A stretch of DNA of 9,413 nt, from assembly GCA_934086255.1 (NCBI GenBank), contig CAKOIB010000047.1, positions 1 through 9,413 on the forward strand, written 5' to 3'. This DNA is from an uncultured Bacilli bacterium. Its GTDB lineage: Bacteria > Bacillota_I > Bacilli_A > RF39 > UBA660. Numbering within the stretch: the stretch's first letter is position 1; each line of letters opens with the position of its first letter. A program made the translations under genes and the position numbers. The notes under the pieces were generated by a model. It was not told the DNA's origin. It made no database searches and saw only the letters and a program-made list of their open reading frames with translations. Positions 5,880 to 9,413 of the stretch are shown piece after piece.

Positions 5880-7441
5880 TGAAAAAGCTAAAATATATAT
5901 TACTTACTTTTATATTCTTTTTTCTAATACTAAATGTAAAAGCAGAAACATTTGATAAAAATACTATGGATATTTATATAGATAACTCAGGTAATGCTCA
6001 TGTTACTGAGGTATGGACTGGTTATTTTGATTCAAATACTGAGCTTTATAAAGCGTATAATAACTTAGGTAAATCAAAAATAAAGAACTTAAAAGTATCT
6101 ATGAATGGTAAGGAGTTTAAAAATATTTGGTGGAATACTAATAAAACATTTGAGGAAAAGAAGTATAAAAGTGGTATTAATAAGACTGATACTGGGGTAG
6201 AGTTATGTTTTGGGATATCAGAGTATGGTAATAATACTTATACGTTTACTTATGATATAACTAATTTTGTTGTAAATACTACTGATTATCAAATGATATA
6301 TTGGGATCTTCTTCATCAAAGTTTTAATAGTTATAAAATTACTATTTATAGTGATTTTAAGTATAAAGATATTCTTTTAAGGGGTTATGGTAATTATGGT
6401 GGATTAATTAATTTAAAAGATGGGAAGATAATACTTAGTAATTCTAAGGGATTAAAAGTAAATGAGTATATGGTTTTATTAGCTAGATTTAATAAGAATA
6501 CTTTTAAGACTAAGGTAAGTTTAGATAATGATTTTAATACTTATTATAATATGGCTGAAGATGGTGCGATTAAGTATGAAGTAAAAGAAAATAAAATAGT
6601 AGAAAAGATTAAGAAGATAACTTCTGATACTACTTTTATAGTAGTTAATATATATTTATTTTTTATAGTTATTATAACGGTTTTAGTAGTATTAATTATA
6701 AAGGAAAAGAAAAATAATAGTTATTATAATAAAGAGTTAGATGTGGTAAATGAGTCTAAGTTTAAGTATTATAGAGATATACCTTGTAATAATGATTTGT
6801 ATAGGATATATTACATATCTTATAGATATTTAAGAACAAGTGGTAATAACTTACTTGGTGCAATTATGTTGAAGTGGATTCTTTATAATAATATAACAAT
6901 TACTAAGGAAAGTATTATATTTAATAATAAAAATAATATATATATACTTACTTCAATATATAATAAGGAAAAAGATAGTATATCTTATTATGTAAAGAAA
7001 GCTTATCCAAATATTAATTCATTAGAACAATTAAATCTAATGACAAATAACTATTTAGCCTGTGATATAGATAAATTAAGGGGTTTATATAATTATTTAA
7101 ATGATTTTTCTAGGATGTATGAAAAAATGCCAATTGAAGTACATTTATGGAAAGAGTATTTAATAATTGCTCAAGTATTTGGTTTAGCAGATAAGGTTAG
7201 AAAAGAGTTTAAGTTTTTGTATCCTGATTTAGATACTGAAAATATATTTAAAAGTATTGATATATTTGAAATAATACTAGATTCATTATTTGATATAGAG
7301 TATAATGATAGTGTAACAAAAACTAGTGGTAGTATATTAAAGGATTTATCAGATGCTTTCTTTAATGATTCATCAAGTTCTCGTTCTTCAGGTGGAGGAG
7401 GATCAGGATCATTTGGAAGTGGGTCTGGTGGTTCAAGATAA
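5879..7441 (+). CDS. DUF2207 membrane protein, tandem copy 2
   Basis: A 520-residue paralogue with the same order: signal peptide (cleavage after NVKA at 22, almost identical to copy 1), extracellular DUF2207 domain with ELCFGISEYG, one membrane helix at about 252-276, the YRDIPC motif, LGAIMLKWIL winged-helix-like segment, FSRMYEKMPIEVHLW (about 410-425) and a Gly/Ser tail ending GGSR. Between LKWIL and the RMYEKMP block it is about 48 residues shorter than copy 1 (80 against 128), having lost the portion carrying the basic, helical insert. It starts at an ATG overlapping the upstream stop by one base. Codon use is T/G-rich like copy 3 and unlike copy 1. Likely acts with its siblings at the membrane, either as a variant partner or a specialised copy. 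The biochemical function of the family is unknown. Confidence 0.85.
   Translation: MKKLKYILLTFIFFFLILNVKAETFDKNTMDIYIDNSGNAHVTEVWTGYFDSNTELYKAYNNLGKSKIKNLKVSMNGKEFKNIWWNTNKTFEEKKYKSGINKTDTGVELCFGISEYGNNTYTFTYDITNFVVNTTDYQMIYWDLLHQSFNSYKITIYSDFKYKDILLRGYGNYGGLINLKDGKIILSNSKGLKVNEYMVLLARFNKNTFKTKVSLDNDFNTYYNMAEDGAIKYEVKENKIVEKIKKITSDTTFIVVNIYLFFIVIITVLVVLIIKEKKNNSYYNKELDVVNESKFKYYRDIPCNNDLYRIYYISYRYLRTSGNNLLGAIMLKWILYNNITITKESIIFNNKNNIYILTSIYNKEKDSISYYVKKAYPNINSLEQLNLMTNNYLACDIDKLRGLYNYLNDFSRMYEKMPIEVHLWKEYLIIAQVFGLADKVRKEFKFLYPDLDTENIFKSIDIFEIILDSLFDIEYNDSVTKTSGSILKDLSDAFFNDSSSSRSSGGGGSGSFGSGSGGSR
5901..6028 (+). repeat. 128-bp near-identical block, second copy
   Basis: Partner of 4255-4382. 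The flanking parts of the two genes are much more diverged at both nucleotide and protein level, which points to local gene conversion or recombination rather than uniform divergence after duplication. Confidence 0.85.
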
Positions 7442-7452
7442 GGAGGAGTTTT

Positions 7453-9087
7453 ATGAAAAAATTAAAATATTTGTTACTTGTTTTATTCTTATTTCCACTT
7501 TCTGTATATGCAGATAACATTTATAGTAGGAATATGGATATTTATATTACAAAAGAGGGTAATGCTAATGTTACTGAAACATGGGATGTAAAGGCGGATT
7601 CTGGTAGTGAATGGTATATTTCGTTTAAGAATATGGGAAATACTAGGATTAGTAATTATAAGGTATTAATGGATGGAGTAGAAATGACTGGTTTAAGTAC
7701 GTGGAATGTAAATGCTAGTCGAAGTCAAAAGAGTGGTAAGTATGGTATTAATTATACATCTGATGCAATAGAATTATGTTTTGGTAAAGGGGATTTTAAA
7801 AGACATACTTTTACTTTATCGTATGATATAAGTAATATTATATTTAATACATCTGATGTTCAAGTGTTATATAATACGTTAATACCTGAGACTACTGCAA
7901 AGTATTTTGATATTAAGATAAAGAGTTATTATGCATTTCCTGATGATTTAGCAGTATGGGGTTATGGTTATAAAGGATATGCTTATGTAAAGAATGGTTA
8001 TGTTGAGCTTACTACTGAGTATGGGCTTAATAAGCAGTATGTTACGGCATTGATTAAGTTTCCACTTAATACGTTTAATACTAGTAATAGTTATAATTAT
8101 TTTAAATCATTTGAGGATGTGTCAAAAAAAGCTAAAGAAGGTTCTTTTGAATATGATTATAATGATTCTTCTAAGTTAGAATGGTTTTATAATTTGTTAA
8201 TATATCTTTGTTTGTTTTCTATAATATTTCTTCCAATTTTATTAGCTTTATTCTCAGGTACTAAATATGTATTTAGAAATGATAAGAAAATACCAAAGGA
8301 TGTAAATTATTTTAGGGATATACCTTGTGGTAAGGATATTAAAAAGGCTTATTATTTGGCTAGTAAGAATAATTTAATTAAAAGGAATACTGATCTTTTA
8401 GGATGTTATCTTCTTAAATGGATAAAGGAAGGTATAGTGACTACTAATAAGGATAGTAAAAATAGTGTGATTATATTTGATCCTTTAAAAAAGCCTACTG
8501 ATTTAGATGAGTTAGGTATGTTTAATATGATGTATGAAGCAAGTCAAGATGGTGTTTTAGAAAAAAATGAGTTTAAGTATTATTGTGGAAAGAATTATGA
8601 AAAGGTTTTAGGGCATTTTGAAAAGGTTTTAAAAAGTGAAGAGAATAGTTTGATTGATAGTAATAATATTACAAAGATTAATAAAAGAAAGTTTTTGTTT
8701 ACTAAGACTTATTGTGTATTTGATGATAGTATATATTATGATGTGATTTATTTGAAAGGATTAAAGAAGTATTTTAAAGATTTTACTAGGATGTATGAAA
8801 AGATGCCAATTGAAGTGCATTTATGGCAAGATTATTTAATATTTGCTCAATTGTTTGGTATGGCGGATAAAGTAGCAAAAGAGTTTAAAAACTTATATCC
8901 AGATGTTATTACTGATGATACATATAATGATATTTTACTTATGAATACAATTTATACTTCAGGAATATCAAGTGCAAACTCTGCTAGAAGTGCAGCACAA
9001 TCATATTCAGCAGGTGGCGGAGGATTTTCTTCTGGTGGCGGAGGAGGAGGTTCCTTCGGTGGTGGAGGTTCTTCTGGAGGAAGATAG
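7453..9087 (+). CDS. DUF2207 membrane protein, tandem copy 3
   Basis: A 544-residue protein with a signal peptide ending SVYA (cleavage after residue 20), an extracellular DUF2207 domain (MDIYITKEGNANVTETW, ELCFGKGDFKRHTFTLSYDI), a single strong membrane helix at about 244-270, KKIPKDVNYFRDIPC just inside, a winged-helix-like segment around LLGCYLLKWIKEG, and FTRMYEKMPIEVHLW at about 444-459. The tail is the most glycine-rich of the three (runs of four to six Gly) and ends GGR. It is the most diverged copy in the N-terminal half but matches copy 1 in length of the cytoplasmic region (124 residues between LKWI and the RMYEKMP block). The start follows AGGAGG (7441-7446), which overlaps the upstream stop codon by one base, with 11 nt between the genes. 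It closes the operon and is followed by a terminator. Confidence 0.86.
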   Translation: MKKLKYLLLVLFLFPLSVYADNIYSRNMDIYITKEGNANVTETWDVKADSGSEWYISFKNMGNTRISNYKVLMDGVEMTGLSTWNVNASRSQKSGKYGINYTSDAIELCFGKGDFKRHTFTLSYDISNIIFNTSDVQVLYNTLIPETTAKYFDIKIKSYYAFPDDLAVWGYGYKGYAYVKNGYVELTTEYGLNKQYVTALIKFPLNTFNTSNSYNYFKSFEDVSKKAKEGSFEYDYNDSSKLEWFYNLLIYLCLFSIIFLPILLALFSGTKYVFRNDKKIPKDVNYFRDIPCGKDIKKAYYLASKNNLIKRNTDLLGCYLLKWIKEGIVTTNKDSKNSVIIFDPLKKPTDLDELGMFNMMYEASQDGVLEKNEFKYYCGKNYEKVLGHFEKVLKSEENSLIDSNNITKINKRKFLFTKTYCVFDDSIYYDVIYLKGLKKYFKDFTRMYEKMPIEVHLWQDYLIFAQLFGMADKVAKEFKNLYPDVITDDTYNDILLMNTIYTSGISSANSARSAAQSYSAGGGGFSSGGGGGGSFGGGGSSGGR

Positions 9088-9118
9088 TAAAAAGATGATA
9101 ATAAGTAAGATGAAAATT

Positions 9119-9142
9119 AGTGCTTGAAAAAGTGCTTTTTTT
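9119..9142 (+). terminator. Terminator of the lemA/DUF2207 cluster
   Basis: AGTGCTT (9119-9125) pairs with AAGTGCT (9130-9136) in a 7-bp stem with two central G-U pairs, closed by a GAAA tetraloop, with T-tract 9136-9142. TGAAAA at 9111-9116 could extend the pairing with TTTTCA at 9139-9144. Confidence 0.7.
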
Positions 9143-9181
9143 CATTTTTTATTAAAAATTATAGTAAAAATTGCGTAAAAA

Positions 9182-9190
9182 TGATATACT
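9182..9190 (+). promoter_or_regulatory. Extended -10 promoter of the secreted-protein gene
   Basis: TGATATACT gives a TGN-extended -10 (TATACT at 9185-9190). At the proper distance upstream only a poor -35 (TAGTAA, 9162-9167) is visible, which is usual for extended -10 promoters. Start of transcription would be near 9197, just ahead of AAGGAG at 9204-9209. Confidence 0.5.
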
Positions 9191-9219
9191 ACTTAATGTA
9201 TGATAAGGAGATGTTACAA

Positions 9220-9413
9220 GTGAATAAAAAGAAAGTGTTATTAATAATAGTATCAGTTTTTTTAATAGGATTAGTATCAATTGGTACTTATGCAATATTT
9301 AATACTGATATATTAACTGGGGATAATACTATTAAAACAGGTCAAATTAAGATGAGTTATACTGAAACAAATGAAATAACTATGGATAATGCACTTCCTA
9401 TGAAAGATGAAGA
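9220..9413 (+). CDS. SipW-dependent-type secreted protein, 3'-partial
   Basis: Only the first 64 codons are in the window. The N-terminus is MNKKK followed by a hydrophobic stretch and IGTYAIFNTD, then NTIKTGQIKMSYTE. This is the pattern of SipW-dependent-type signal peptides (TasA/CalY-like: hydrophobic core, a TYAxF-like motif and, shortly after, an N-x-x-x-T-G-x-I/L segment). Proteins of this kind are cleaved by the SipW signal peptidase and exported, some as biofilm-matrix fibres. GTG at 9220 is preferred, lying 10 nt after AAGGAG (9204-9209); an in-frame ATG at 9211 sits too close to that site. The sequence after the motif (NEITMDNALPMKDE) is of a type common in uncultured Bacillota, but its fold and role cannot be told from this part. 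It appears to be an independent transcription unit. Confidence 0.7.
   Translation, partial: MNKKKVLLIIVSVFLIGLVSIGTYAIFNTDILTGDNTIKTGQIKMSYTETNEITMDNALPMKDE

Noticed and set aside
4255..6028. Repeat block as part of an insertion sequence or CRISPR
   Set aside because: Both copies are in-frame coding sequence of paralogues at equivalent positions, with no transposase, terminal inverted repeats or regular spacers.

Overview
The window is AT-rich, codes almost entirely in A/T-ending codons, uses the standard code (Trp is TGG) and has strong GGAGG-type ribosome binding sites. A minor spore protein of the SspI type, a LemA protein and a SipW-type secreted protein together suggest a Bacillota chromosome, probably a low-GC Bacilli-like gut lineage (Erysipelotrichales/RF39-like). 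The exact taxon cannot be fixed from this stretch.

Layout. (1) Positions 1-1553: a 5'-truncated AAA/ABC-type ATPase followed 3 nt later by a small TOPRIM-like protein. This two-gene module looks like OLD/PARIS-type defence pairs and ends in an intrinsic terminator. (2) Positions 1582-3313: a near-consensus extended -10 promoter drives two tandem paralogous sigma-70-like proteins; the second is degenerate in the promoter-reading part of region 2. (3) Positions 3321-3533, minus strand: sspI, convergent with the sigma pair and sharing a bidirectional terminator; a sigma-G-like promoter may precede it. (4) Positions 3595-9142: a sigma-A promoter, lemA, an internal terminator, then three tandem DUF2207 membrane proteins with signal peptides and Gly/Ser-rich tails, closed by a terminator. 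(5) Positions 9182-9413: an extended -10 promoter and the start of a SipW-dependent-type secreted protein that runs off the window.

How they may work together. LemA and DUF2207 proteins are a recurrent neighbourhood in bacteria and probably form an envelope-associated unit; here the DUF2207 member has been triplicated. The first two copies share a 128-bp block at about 96% identity although the rest has diverged, and the first copy has a different base composition, pointing to rearrangement and gene conversion. The ATPase/TOPRIM pair and the sigma pair appear to be independent transcription units. No tRNA, rRNA, CRISPR array or insertion sequence was seen, and no non-coding stretch exceeds 300 bases.
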